Shown here: positions 24,547 through 35,123 of the stretch, piece by piece
How positions within the stretch are numbered: position 1 is the stretch's first letter
How the letters are laid out: every line of letters starts with the position of its first letter
Assembly (NCBI GenBank): GCA_017311185.1
Contig: JAESUZ010005462.1
Location: forward strand, 620,001-684,000
Length of the DNA stretch: 64,000 bases
Origin: Proteles cristata cristata
Taxonomy: Eukaryota; Chordata; Mammalia; Carnivora; Hyaenidae
Reading direction: 5' to 3'
Made by a program: the position numbers and the translations under genes
The notes under the pieces: model-generated
The model's database searches: none
What the model saw: only the letters and a program-made list of their open reading frames with translations
Told to the model about the DNA's origin: nothing

Positions 24547-24709
24547 TGTCTGCATTCTTTTTTTTTTTTTCATATTATATTAGTTTTAGTAATTATAAAT
24601 ATTTAATGACTAAAGTAATGTCTATATTATTTTTTATTTTTTTTTTACAAATAGTTTATTGTCAAATTAGTTTCCACATAACACCCAGTGCTCATCTGTC
24701 TGCATTCTT
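24547..24709 (-). mobile_element. Tiny L1 3' end with putative 3' transduction
   Basis: A 13-bp target duplication (TGTCTGCATTCTT) flanks the insert at 24547-24559 and 24697-24709. On the minus strand the insert begins with the carnivore L1 3' end (GATGAGCACTGGGTGTTATG), reaches a first A-rich tract (plus-strand T run at 24637-24646), continues for about 65 bases of non-L1 sequence, and ends in a second poly(A) (plus T run 24558-24570). A non-L1 segment between two A tracts within one duplication is the structure of a 3' transduction. Confidence 0.75.
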
Positions 24710-24895
24710 AATGATTTCAATATGCACATAGTCTGTTCCACACTCTAAACTCTCATTTCCTTGACTCTACTCAATTTCCATTTTCCTCCACCCTATCTTT
24801 TCTTTATACAACCAAGCACATACCCTAGACTTTGTTATTACCGATATTTCCAACTCTAATATTTCTGGCTCTTTGACTTCAGGCACATGTTAGAA
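24710..24895. other. Unassigned intergenic DNA
   Basis: Nothing recognised. Confidence 0.3.
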
Positions 24896-24899
24896 TTAA

Positions 24900-25130
24900 A
24901 CTTTTCCACGGAAGTTAGATATGACCAAAAGATTTCTCTAGGCCAGTGAAATGACCAGAATAAGCTTTATTATGAAGAGCCTTATTTCTCTTCTCCCTGG
25001 CATGATGGCTAGCAACATTTGAGATGATAGCTTCCCTATCTTCTAGGACCATGGATTCTCATTAGTGATGGACAGAGCCATCCTGAAGGCTTAAATAAAC
25101 CTTTAACATTTACAGTGAATAAAGAATTTG
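24900..25130 (+). repeat. Ancient LTR-like repeat, same family as 3330-3730
   Basis: CAGTGAAATGACCAGAATAA, GCATGATGGCTAGCAACATT and GAAGGCTTAAATAAACCTTT resemble the family's middle and AATAAA-containing 3' part. Weak match. Confidence 0.4.
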
Positions 25131-25999
25131 GGTTTGTTGATTCCTGTAGCATTTTGTGCTTTCTACTCTTTCTCTATTTCTCCAATCTTTCCACATCACC
25201 TCCTTTAGTTACCAGACCCCAACAAACCTACGTGAATGTTAGAGAACCAAAAGTGACATATGGAAATTCTCTTTGCGATTCTTTGGGGTGAAACTATTCT
25301 AAAATAAAAACTTTATTAAAATTAATATAAGGGAATGTCAGCAACATGGTGGACTAGGAAATTCTAGCCCCTCATTTCTTCACAGAAACATTAAAACAAA
25401 ACAAAAACTAGACACTGGCTAAAATAACTTTATAAGAGATCTGGAAATAAGTAAAAAATAATCTGCGGCAACAACAAAAAAAAATAGTTCAGTCCTTAAA
25501 AAGCCACACTCAAAGCGGTAGACAATTTCATGGCATGTTTACTTGTTCTTTCCCCACCTTCTTACCAGTATGATCAGGTATAAGCAGCCAGTTCCTGCTT
25601 CTCTCCCTTGAGATGGAAGAAGAGTAAATCTTATCTACCATGTTATGACCTGTCTGCAGGCTGCTCAGATGACTGGTTTTAGTTTTGCCTGATTTGGAGC
25701 TCAACGAGGGAAGGTAGCATAACTTGGATCACAGCTTAGGAAAGGCCAGAGAAGACAGTGAGAAACACTGTAGCATGTAAAAGCTGCAGGGGGACTGCAG
25801 ATCTTCAGATGTCTGTGGCAAGAGACTACAGGTAGAAGAATACAACAGAGCATCTAAGGCCTCAAGAAAAAAACAGGAGGTGAGATTCTGGGAAATCAAG
25901 ACATTTAAACATAGTCATGTATATAGAGAAAAATTTTTAAAAAGAAATCTTCCAACCTCCTCCCACCCCCACTCTTCACACAGGCCCATGCAAGATGGA

Positions 26000-26000
26000 G

Positions 26001-26067
<67 letters not shown>
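26000..26067 (+). repeat. Compound (TC)n(AC)n microsatellite
   Basis: About 13 TC units (26001-26026) run directly into AC units interrupted once by AT (26027-26067). It lies in the 5' region of the old L1. The Ser/Leu- and His/Thr-rich frames across it are not genes. Confidence 0.97.
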
Positions 26068-26339
26068 ACCCTGATAAGACCTTAGGCTTTTACTCTGAGC
26101 TGATTCTGATCTGCAGAGCATGCCCTGATAATTAGCAAAAGGTTTTTGTCCCCACCCCCATCTGCAAACGCTAGGAAGAGTGGTTATCTTTTTCAAATGC
26201 CCAATTTTCAACAAATATTCACAAGGCATAGAAAGAAACAGAAAAATATGACCCACTCAAGGAAAACATTTATCTCCAGAAATCATTCCTGAAGAAACCT
26301 AGGCACCATACTTAAAAGACAAAGACTTTAAAACTATTG

Positions 26340-27265
26340 TCTTACATATACTAAAGAGCTAAAGGAAAGCATGGAGAAATAACTTGAGGAAATCGGGAAA
26401 ACAATATGTGAACAAAATGAGTATCAACCAATACATATTAATAATTTTTAAACAAATTCTGGAGCTGAAGGATACAATTAATGGATTTAAAAATGCACTA
26501 GAGATGTTCCACAGCAGACTTGAAGAGACAGAAGAATCAACAAACTTGAATACAAGTCATTTGAAATAACCATGTCTAAAGAGCAAAAAAGAAAAAGAAT
26601 AAGAAAAAGTGAATTCCTAATGGATTTCTGGAACACCATAAACAGAGCAACATATGCGTTGTGGGAGTCCAAGAAGGAGAAAGTAGAGTAATTATTTGAA
26701 GAAATAATGGTTGAACACTTACCAAATTTGAGGAAAAACATGGGTCTACAAATCCAAGAACGTCAACAAACTTCAAGTAGGATAAACTTAAAAAGACACA
26801 CACTGAAGCTCATATTTAAATTTTTGAAAAATAAAGACAAAGAGAATCTTGAAAGCAGGAAAAGAAAAGTGACTTATCATGTGGAAGAGATTCTCAATAA
26901 GATTATTAGTGAAGTACTTGTCAGCAGAAACCTTGCATGACAGAAAGTAGTGGGATGACATATTTAAAGTGCTGAAAGAGGGGTGCTCAGAAGGTAGAGC
27001 ATGCAACTCTTAATCTTGGGGTCATGACTTCAAGCCCCATATTGGGTGTAGAGATTACTTTTTAAAATTAAGGGAAAAAACTACTGAGAGAAAAACAAAT
27101 GTCAGCTGAGAATTCTGTATCTGGCAAAACTATCCTTTGAAAATGAAGGAGATATTAAAACATTCCCAGATAAGGAAAAACTAAAGGAATTCATTACCAC
27201 CACTAGACCTGCCATACAAGAAATGCTAAAAGAAGTATTTAAAGTTGAAATGAAAGAAAAATAAA
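26340..27265 (+). pseudogene. Old L1 ORF1 remnant
   Basis: Pieces of an L1 ORF1 are visible in separated frames: LELKDTINGFKNALEMFHSR (26459-26518, coiled-coil side) and MVEHLPNLRKNMGLQIQE at 26707. After a nested SINE, the C-terminal block appears as CAGATAAGGAAAAACTAAAG with ATTCATTACCACCACTAGAC. Stops and the SINE break it. Confidence 0.75.
26976..27076 (+). mobile_element. Short carnivoran SINE variant (about 100 bp)
   Basis: Starts GGGGTGCTCAGAAGGTAGAG, keeps ATCTTGGGGTCATGACTTCA and ends GTGTAGAGATTACTTTTTAA with no long CT tract. This is a short SINEC form without the CT-rich tail. Confidence 0.8.
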
Positions 27266-27919
27266 TAAAATGTTAAGACAGCCACACAAAAATATAAAGT
27301 TCTCTGGTGAAGGTAAATACATGGAAAGATATAAAAACTGTTATAATAAATTTAGTTTATACCTCTATTTTAATCTACAATAAGATTTAAAAGATACATG
27401 CACATAAATTATTATAAATCTAGTTTAATGGATGCATAATATATAAAGATATAATTTGTGATATCATTAACATAAAGGAAAAGAGAGCGAAGCTGTAGAG
27501 GAGTAAAGTTTTTGTATGTAACAAAAGTTAAGTTGGTATCAATTTAAAATAGATCACCTTAAATTTACTATGTTATATGTAATCCTCATAGGGAACAAAA
27601 GGAAAATATCTATAGAGTACACAAAAGAAAATGAGAAGGAAATAAAAATAACACTATAAAAATCAGCTAAACACAAAAGAAAGCAGTAATGAAGGAATTA
27701 AAGGTAAAAAGCTGTCATATACACAGAAAACAAATAACAAAATGGCAGAACCTTTCCCGATCAGTAATTAACCTCAAAAATAAATGAATTAAACTCACCA
27801 TCAAAAGGCATTAATTAGCAGGATGATAAATAAAAAAAACATAAACAAAAACTGAAGCAAAAAGCACATATACAACAGAGAAAACAGGATCTATCTGTTG
27901 CCTACAAGAGGTCATTTTA

Positions 27920-28138
27920 TTTTTTTTTTAATTTTTATTTAATTTTTTATTTCAGAGAGAGAGATTTGGGGAGAAAGGACAGAAGGAGAGAGAGAGAGAA
28001 AGAGAGAGAATCTTAAGCAGGCTCCATGCTAGGCCCAGAGCCTGACACTGGGCTCAGTCCCACAGCCCTGGGATGTGACCAGGACCTGAGCTGAAATCAA
28101 GAGTCAGCTGTTCAACCAACTGAGCCATCCAGGGGCCT
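27920..28138 (-). mobile_element. Carnivoran SINE nested in old L1 ORF2
   Basis: Flanked by CAAGAGGTCATTTTA (27905-27919) and CAAGAGTCATTTTA (28139-28152), a target duplication with one indel. The plus strand shows the reversed poly(A), a GA tract and the head end CTGAGCCATCCAGGGGCC. Confidence 0.95.
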
Positions 28139-29165
28139 CAAGAGTCATTTTAGATCTAAGGATACATATAGGCTGGAAGTAAAAAGATAGAGAAACATAT
28201 TCCATGCAAATAGTTACCAAAAGAGAGAAGAGGTGCTCATACTCTCAGACAAAATAGACTTTAAGTAAAACATTGTTATGAGAGACAAAGGACATTAAAT
28301 AAAGATAAAAGGATGAATTCATCAAGAATATACAATAATTATAAACATATATGCCCCAAACATTAGAACTCTAAAATATACAAAGAAAAAATTGACAGAA
28401 TTACAGTGAAAAATAAACAACTCTACAATAATAATAGGAGACTTCAATAACCCATAATAATAATGGGTAGAACAACCAAAGCAGGCAGAAAATCAGTAGG
28501 ATAAGAGAGAACTTAAACAACATTATAGACCAGTTGGACATCACAGACTTATCAGGCCATTCTACCCAACAACAGCGGAATATATGCTTTTATTCAGGGG
28601 AACATGGAATATTCTCCACGATATGTCATATGTCAGGCTATAAAACAAGCCTTAATAAATTTAGTAAGATTTAAATTATACAAATTATGTTTTCTAATCA
28701 CAATAGAATAAAATTAGATAGCAGCAGTAGGAAAACTGGAAAATTCAGTATATGGAAATTAAACAGCACACTTTTAACAACCAATGGGTAAAAGAAGAAA
28801 TCACAAGGGAAATTAGAATATATCTTGAGACAAGTGAAAATGAAAACACAATGTATTCGAAGTTATGGGATGCAGCAAAAGCACTGCTAAAAGGGAACTT
28901 TATAGCTATAAATGCATTTAAAAAGAAAGATCTCAAATCAACAACCTAATATTATATCTTAATGAATTTGAGAAAGAAGAGCTAACTAAACCAAAGCTAG
29001 CAGAAGGAAGGAAAAAATAAAGATTAGAGATAATTAAAATGGAGAATAGAAAACCAATTTAAAAAATAAACAAAACCAAGAGCTACATAAAGATCCACTA
29101 AATTGACAAATCTTTAGCTAGATTAACTAAGGAAGAATGGACTAACTAAAATCAAAAATGAAAGA

Positions 29166-29331
29166 AGGGAGGCACTGGAGGGGCTCAGTTGGCTGTCTGA
29201 CTCTTGATTTTGGCTAAGGTCATGATCCCAGGGTCATGGGATCAAGTGCACTGTCAGGCTCCGTGCTCAGCATGGGATTCTCTCTCTCCCTCTTTCTGGC
29301 CCTCTCCCCTATGCATGCACAGTCTCTCAAA
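29166..29331 (+). mobile_element. Carnivoran SINE nested in old L1 ORF2
   Basis: Head GGCACTGGAGGGGCTCAGTT, then GATTTTGGCTAAGGTCATGA and a CT-rich tract ending CAGTCTCTCAAAAAAG. Its tail has become the purine repeat that follows. Confidence 0.9.
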
Positions 29332-29391
29332 AAAGAAAGAGAGAAAGAATGAAAGAAAGAGAGAAAGCAAGGAAGGAAGGAAGGAAGAAAT
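29332..29391 (+). repeat. (GAAA)n/(GGAA)n purine microsatellite grown from a SINE tail
   Basis: Sixty bases that are nearly all purine, mixing GAAAGA and GGAAGGAA units, directly after the SINE A-tail. Confidence 0.9.
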
Positions 29392-30332
29392 TTTTTTCTA
29401 CTAATTTTACAGAAATAAAAATGATTATGAGTTAACTATGAACAATTGCACACCAACAAATTGGGTAATTTAGATGAAATGGATGAGTTCCTAGATACAT
29501 AACATATGATGACTAAATCATGAAGAAACAGAAAATCTAAGTAGATTTGGAACCAGTAAGGAGATCGAATTAGTAATCAAAAACCTCCCAACAAAGAAAA
29601 GTACGGGATCAGATGGCTTCCCTGGTAAATTCTGTCAAACATTAAAGAAAAATCAACAATGATATTTCTCAAACTCTCCTAAAAATTCGAGAGAACACTT
29701 TCTAACTCACTCTATGGGACTAGCATTGATACCAAATCATATAAAATGAAATGAAAATTACAGAATACTATTCTGATAAATATCAATGCAAAAATCCTAG
29801 ATAAATTACTAGCAAACCCAAATTCAAGACCATACGAAAATGATTTATCCCCATTAGCAAGTGAGATTTACCTCTGGAATGCAAGGATGGTTCAACATGT
29901 GAAAATCAATCAAGGCAATACACCACATTAACAGAATGAAGAAAAAATAAACACACATCATCTCAACTGATAAAGAGAAAGTATTTGACAAAATTCAGCA
30001 ACTGTTCTATGATAAAAAAAAAACACTCAACAAACAAGTAATAGAAGAAAACTACCTAAACATAAAAGTTGTATATGAAGCTAGAAATAGAAGGATGCTA
30101 CCTCAACATAGAGACCTTACATGAAAAACTCACAGTAACATCAAACTCAGTGTTGACAAATGAAAGGCTTTTCCTCTAAAATCATGAACAAAACAAGGGT
30201 GCCTGCTTTTGCAACTTCTACCCAACATTATACTGAAAGTCTTAGTTAGAGCAATAAGGCAAGGATAAAAAATAAAAGGTATTCAAACTGGAAAGGAAGA
30301 AGTAAAATTATCTGTTTGTAGAAGACATGACC

Positions 30333-31185
30333 ACATATGTTACCCAAAGGATACAAAAATACTGATTTGAATGGACACATCCACCCCAATGTTGATAGCA
30401 GCACTATTGACAATAGTCAAATTATGGAAAGAGCCCAAATGTCCATCGACTGATGAATGGATAAAGAAATAAAATAAAAATAAATAATATATAAATATGT
30501 ATACAATGTATACAATGAAATATTACTTGATGGTCAAAGAGAATGAAATCTTGTCATTTGCAACAACGTGGATAGAATTTAGTATTATACTAAGCTAAAT
30601 AAGTCAGTCAGAGAATAATAAATATCATGATTATACTCATATGTAGAATTTAAGAAACAAAATGGATGAACATAGGGTAAGGGAGACAAATTGTGAGCAA
30701 CTCTTTTTTTTTTAATGTTTTATTTATTTCTAGGAGAGAGAGAGAGAGACAGCGTGAGCAGGGGAGGGTCAGAGAGAGAGGGAGTCGCAGACTGAAACAG
30801 GCTCCAGGCTCTGAGCTGGCAGTCAGCACAGAGCCTGACACGGGGCTCGAACCCACAAACCGCGAGATCATGACCTAAGCGAAAGTCGGACACTTAACCA
30901 ACTAAGCCACCCAGACGCCCCTGTAAGAAACTCTTAAATGCAGAGAACAAACTGAGGGTTGCCAGAGGGGTGTTGGATGGGAGGGAATAGGCTAATTGGG
31001 GGATGAACATTAAAGAGGCACTTGTTAGGATGAGCACTGGGTGTTGTATGTAAATGATGAATCACTAAATCCTATTCCTGAAATCATTATTATACTGTAT
31101 TTAATTAACTTGAATTTAAATTCAAAATAGTAATAAAAAATAAAATAATGTAATATAATATAATTAATAAATAAAAATCAATCTT
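30333..31185 (+). mobile_element. Younger 5'-truncated carnivore L1 3' end nested in old L1
   Basis: Starts abruptly in the ORF2 C-terminal region (TTACCCAAAGGATACAAAAA). It continues through AATGTCCATCGACTGATGAA and GAGAACAAACTGAGGGTTGC to the carnivore 3'-UTR block GATGAGCACTGGGTGTTGTA, and ends in an A-rich tail with TAATA repeats (31100-31185). It interrupts the old L1 just after the RT motif. Confidence 0.85.
30708..30920 (-). mobile_element. Young-subfamily carnivoran SINE (copy 1 of 4)
   Basis: Shows the diagnostic pattern shared with 39817, 46783 and 54325: TTTATTTCTAGGAGAGAGAG, CAGACTGAAACAGGCTCC, CTGAGCTGGCAGTCAGCAC, GACCTAAGCGAAAGTCGG and ACTAAGCCACCC. AACTCTT flanks both sides. 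It is nested in the younger L1, itself nested in the old L1. Confidence 0.95.
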
Positions 31186-31189
31186 TGAA

Positions 31190-31860
31190 GGAAAAAGAAC
31201 CCTAAAGTAATGCTCAACATCACTAATCATCAGGGGAATGCAAATCAAAACCACAATGAGATATCACCTTACACCTGTCAGATAGCTAAAATAAAAAGGC
31301 AGGAGGGATGCCCGGGTGGATCAGTCCATTAAGCATCTGACTTTGGCTTGGGTCATGATCTTGTGGTTTGTGAGTTAGAGCCTTGCATCAGGGTCTCTGC
31401 TGTCAGCACAGAGCCTGCTTCAGGTCCTCTGTTACCTCTACCTCTGCCCCTTCCCCACTTGTGCTTGCTCTCTCTCTACCTCAAAAATAAATAAAACATT
31501 AAAAAAAAAAAAACAAAGACAAATAGCAACTGTTGGCAAAGATGTGGAGAAAAAGGAACTCTTACAGACTATTGGTGGGAATACAAATTGGTGCAGACAC
31601 TGTGGGAAACAGTATGGAAGTTCCTCAAAAAGTTAAAAAGAGATGACTATATGGTCCAGAAATTCCACTACTAGGTATTTACCCAAAGAAAACAAAATAC
31701 TAGTTAAAAAAAGATATATGTGCCTTTATGTTTATTGCGACATTATTTATAATAGCCAAGATATGGAAGCAGCCCAAGTGTCCATCCATGGAAGACTGGA
31801 TAAGGAAGATATTTGAATGAATGTATATAATAAATAAAATATTACTCAAACATATAAAAT
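31190..31860 (+). mobile_element. Additional L1 ORF2 C-terminal segment
   Basis: AATGCTCAACATCACTAATC, AAATCAAAACCACAATGAGA, TTACCCAAAGAAAACAAAAT and AAGTGTCCATCCATGGAAGA are ORF2 C-terminal blocks. They overlap in content with 30333-30640, so this is a second copy of that part rather than its continuation. Whether it belongs to the old host L1 (rearranged) or is a separate insertion is unresolved. Confidence 0.65.
31307..31513 (+). mobile_element. Carnivoran SINE nested in L1 segment
   Basis: Head GGATGCCCGGGTGGATCAGT, CT-rich body and tail CCTCAAAAATAAATAAAACA ending in an A13 run. Confidence 0.93.
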
Positions 31861-33185
31861 AAATTTTGACACAGGTGTCAACACCATTCAATGGGGAGAG
31901 AAGTCTTTTCAACATATGGTGCCAGAAACTGAATATCCCACAAGCAAAAGAATAAAGTTGTACCATTACCTTATGCCACAGACAGAAAGTTAATTCAAAG
32001 TGGGCCAAAGGCCTAAACATGTGGAAGAAAACTATAAAACTAATAGAAGAAAACACAGGGAAAATCTTTATGACATTGGATTTGGCAAAGATTTCTTGGA
32101 TATGACACCAAAAGTATGGGCAGCAAAAGAAAATATAGGTAAATTGGAATACATCAAAAATTATAAATTTTCTGTGAATCAAAAGAAAGTAACAACAAAG
32201 TAAAAAGGCAATCCATAAAATGGGAGAAAACATTTGCTAATCATATATCTGATAAGAGATTAATACACAGAATGTATAGAGAATTTCTAGAATTCAACAA
32301 ACAAAAGAATCCAATTTAAAAATGGACAAGAAACTTGAATAGACATTTCTCTAAAAAAGATATATAAATGGCCAATAGATGCATGAAAAAGAAACGAGGG
32401 AGCTGCATGTCAAAACCACAATGAAATACTACTTTGCACATTAGTGTGGTTATTATTTTTTAAAAACACAGAAAATAATGTATTGATGAGGATGTGACAA
32501 AATTGGAACCCTTGTGCTCTATTGGTAGGAATATAAAGGAATATAAACTTAAATTGGTTAAGTTGCAGTGGTAGACAGTATGGTGGTTTATCAAAAACTT
32601 AAATATAGAATTACCATATTATTCCCTAATTCCGATTCTGGGTATATACCTCCAAAAATTAAAGCGGGGACTAAAACATATATTTGTACAGCCCATGGTC
32701 ACAGCAGCATTATCTATGATAACCAAAAGGTGGAAGCAACCCAGTGTCCAACAACAGATGAATGGATAAACAAAATGTGGCATATACATACAATGAAATA
32801 GTATTCAGCCTTACAAGGAAGGAAATCGTGACACAGGATGCAATGTGGATGAACCTTGACGACATTATGGTAAATAAAATAAACCAGCCACAAGAGGAAA
32901 AATATTGTATGACTTAACTCATATGAGGTCCCTAGAGTAGTCAAATTCATAGCGACAGAAAGAAGAATGGAGGTTGCCACAGGCTGGGAGAGAGGGGATT
33001 GTAGGAATTAGTGTTAAATGAGGATGAAGTTTCAGTTTGGGAAGATGAAAATGTTCCAGAGATGGTGATGATGGTGGTATAACAATCAGAGTTAGTGACA
33101 CTGAGCCATACACTTAAAAATGGTTAAAATGGTACATTTTACGTTATGTATATTTTACCATAATAAAAATGTTAAAGTTAATATA

Positions 33186-33529
33186 GATAGAAATTCTAAT
33201 TTTTTCCCCAAATCTCAATGAATTGCCTTATGCACTGTCTGGGTCCATGTCCTTTTCTCTGGAAAACACTAATCTAGACAATCCCTAATCCACCAAAGAG
33301 GGTGAGATCTCAGATTCTGTTTGCTTAGCCATTCTATTATGAATATATAAGACATCTATAGAACCAGATGGATAACTTCCTAGAGAGTCCAGTAGATTAG
33401 TTAGACCACCTGCAAGATTCCACCCCTTCCCATTTTATCTGCCCTGAGTACTTACCTTCCATCTCCCTGATACATTACCAGTGTGATACCAATGTACCAC
33501 AACTTTGTCGCCTAGGATGTTGGCTTCAT
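33186..33529. other. Unassigned intergenic DNA
   Basis: No gene or repeat recognised. Confidence 0.35.
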
Positions 33530-33632
33530 GCCACACCTATAGTCCAATATCCCTGATCAACACTGATGCAAAAATCCTAGACAAAATACTGGTAAAACTG
33601 AATTCAAGACCATCTGAAAATGATTAGATAAT
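33530..33632 (+). mobile_element. Orphan 100-bp L1 RT fragment
   Basis: CTATAGTCCAATATCCCTGA and ACTGATGCAAAAATCCTAGA encode the L1 RT block P-I-S-L-I-N-T-D-A-K-I-L. The following GAATTCAAGACCATCTGAAA closely resembles AATTCAAGACCATACGAAAA at 29821-29840 in the nearby old L1. No L1 sequence is recognisable on either side. Confidence 0.8.
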
Positions 33633-34374
33633 AAAGAGTAAAACTGTTGTTCAAAGAACATTCTTTAGATGTGTTCTAAAATAATTAGCTTTGCTCCTGG
33701 GTCACTTAGTTTCACCTCACATGCCTTCATTTGTTTATCTGGACTATAGTCAGGAATATCATTTCTGTACCTGAATATACCTCATTTTTATAGAGGAAAA
33801 TGTTCTCCAAGTTGAGTGAGTCCCAGGATACTTATTAGTATATTTTCAGATGAACTTGATCTCAATGTGTACATAACGTAAAATAAGCACATTGTAATTA
33901 TCTCTTGGAGGAACAAAAATATCCAGTCAGGTTGGAAGGTATCCAGAACTGGTACTTTCTGAATTGACCGGTGATAGTTAATGGATATGATCCATCTTGG
34001 GATGCTTAATTGGCACATGTAGTATCATCATAATCTGAGATGATTATTGGCTTTGTTTTGATGTTCTTTAATTTCACATTTGTTTCAACTTCTCTACTAG
34101 ACCCACATATTTATCTATTTTTTTCTGCATCTGTTCCCACAATATTTCTGCTTAGCAGAAAAGCAATATCAATAAGATCTACTGTATTAAAAAGTTTATC
34201 AAACAGCAAAATATCTGGCCTGTGGACCAGAAATTATTGGTGTCTTCTTTTTTCTTTAGTTCTTTTAAAGTATGTCCTGCAGGGACTGATTACCATTTTT
34301 AAAAAAATCCGTTGACTTTTGGTCTGTCATGAACTTATGAACTCACATTACATAAAATCTTTATATTTGTACTA
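33633..34374. other. Unassigned intergenic DNA
   Basis: Nothing recognised. The 91-codon frame at 34040-34315 has no recognisable domain. Confidence 0.35.
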
Positions 34375-34500
34375 AGCTTTGAAATTTTCTGAGCACTTCC
34401 ATACACATTTTCCCATTTAATTCAATAATAAATACTATGTGGCCATTATTAATTCTGTTTTATGGTAAAAGCAACTAATATCCAAAACTCCTGAAGAAGT
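34375..34500 (-). repeat. Possible MIR fragment
   Basis: TCTGAGCACTTCCATACACA and GGCCATTATTAATTCTGTTT vaguely follow the reversed MIR pattern. Weak. Confidence 0.35.
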
Positions 34501-34905
34501 TTTTCCCTTTCTATAACTCTTGAAAATGTGATCAAACTTTCAAAATGTATGAAATAAATTACACTAATATTTCTTCATTAGATGTTTCAGGCCTCTGCAA
34601 GTATGCAGATATATTCTGCGTCATCCAAAGGAACTTTATGAGAATATTTAAATTTTGTGATTTTATCTTGATAATGATAAAGTAAACATGTTTTAGATTA
34701 TCTGGATAAGTACCTTAGAGGCAACATTTGCATTCATGGTCATGGTGGTATTAAGTAATGGCTTAAAGTTACAACCCTTTACTTTTAATGTGGTGTTTCT
34801 TAAACTAGAGTAGACTTCTGGGGTTCTAGAATTTCTCAAATTTACCAACCCCAAGCAAAGACTGACAAAGAGAAAAAGAGCTAACACCTGAGTATTTGCA
34901 GTTCT
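34501..34905. other. Unassigned intergenic DNA
   Basis: No gene or repeat recognised. Confidence 0.3.
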
Positions 34906-35123
34906 CTCTTTAAAAATTTTTTAAAGTTTATTTATCTATTTTTGAGAGAGAGACAGAGTGTGAGGAAGAGCAGAGAAAGAGGAGAGAGAGGATCCCAAGC
35001 AGGCTGTATACTTTAAGTACAGATCTGAATTTGGGGCCCAAACTCTCAAACTTTGATTGAGGTCATGACCTGAACCAAAATCAAGAGTTGGATACTTAAC
35101 CAGCTGAGCCACCCAGGTGCCCC
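34906..35123 (-). mobile_element. Carnivoran SINE
   Basis: Reversed tail TTTTTAAAGTTTATTTATCT, GA-rich tract and head end CTGAGCCACCCAGGTGCCCC. Confidence 0.95.

Larger units (their letters stand above)
27740..32900 (+). pseudogene. Old L1 ORF2 remnant, split by later insertions
   Basis: Endonuclease-side sequence lies at 27740-28640. RT-side blocks follow, including TGGAAATTAAACAGCACACT and GGGATGCAGCAAAAGCACTG at 28750-28890, and GATGGCTTCCCTGGTAAATT at 29615. The RT catalytic motif can be read as FVED (30315-30326). A younger L1 interrupts just after it. ORF2 C-terminal sequence resumes at about 31865 and runs to about 32900. Many stops. Confidence 0.75.
25330..33171 (+). mobile_element. 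Full-span old LINE-1 inflated by nested insertions
   Basis: Outer target duplication: TTAAAATTAATATA at 25316-25329 and TTAAAGTTAATATA at 33172-33185 (13 of 14 identical). The left end begins AGGGAATGTCAGCAACATGG, an L1 5'-UTR-type start. ORF1-like sequence lies at about 26340-27265 and ORF2-like sequence from about 27740. The 3' UTR ends with TATTTTACCATAATAAAAAT. SINEs, a younger L1 3' end and a further L1 ORF2 piece are nested inside. Part of ORF2 between the RT site and the C-terminus appears to be missing or displaced. No ORF is intact. Confidence 0.85.

Noticed and set aside
31700..32233. 177-codon minus-strand frame with hydrophobic composition
   Set aside because: It is the antisense shadow of plus-strand L1 ORF2 sequence. 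Apparent membrane segments come from complementing A-rich L1 DNA.
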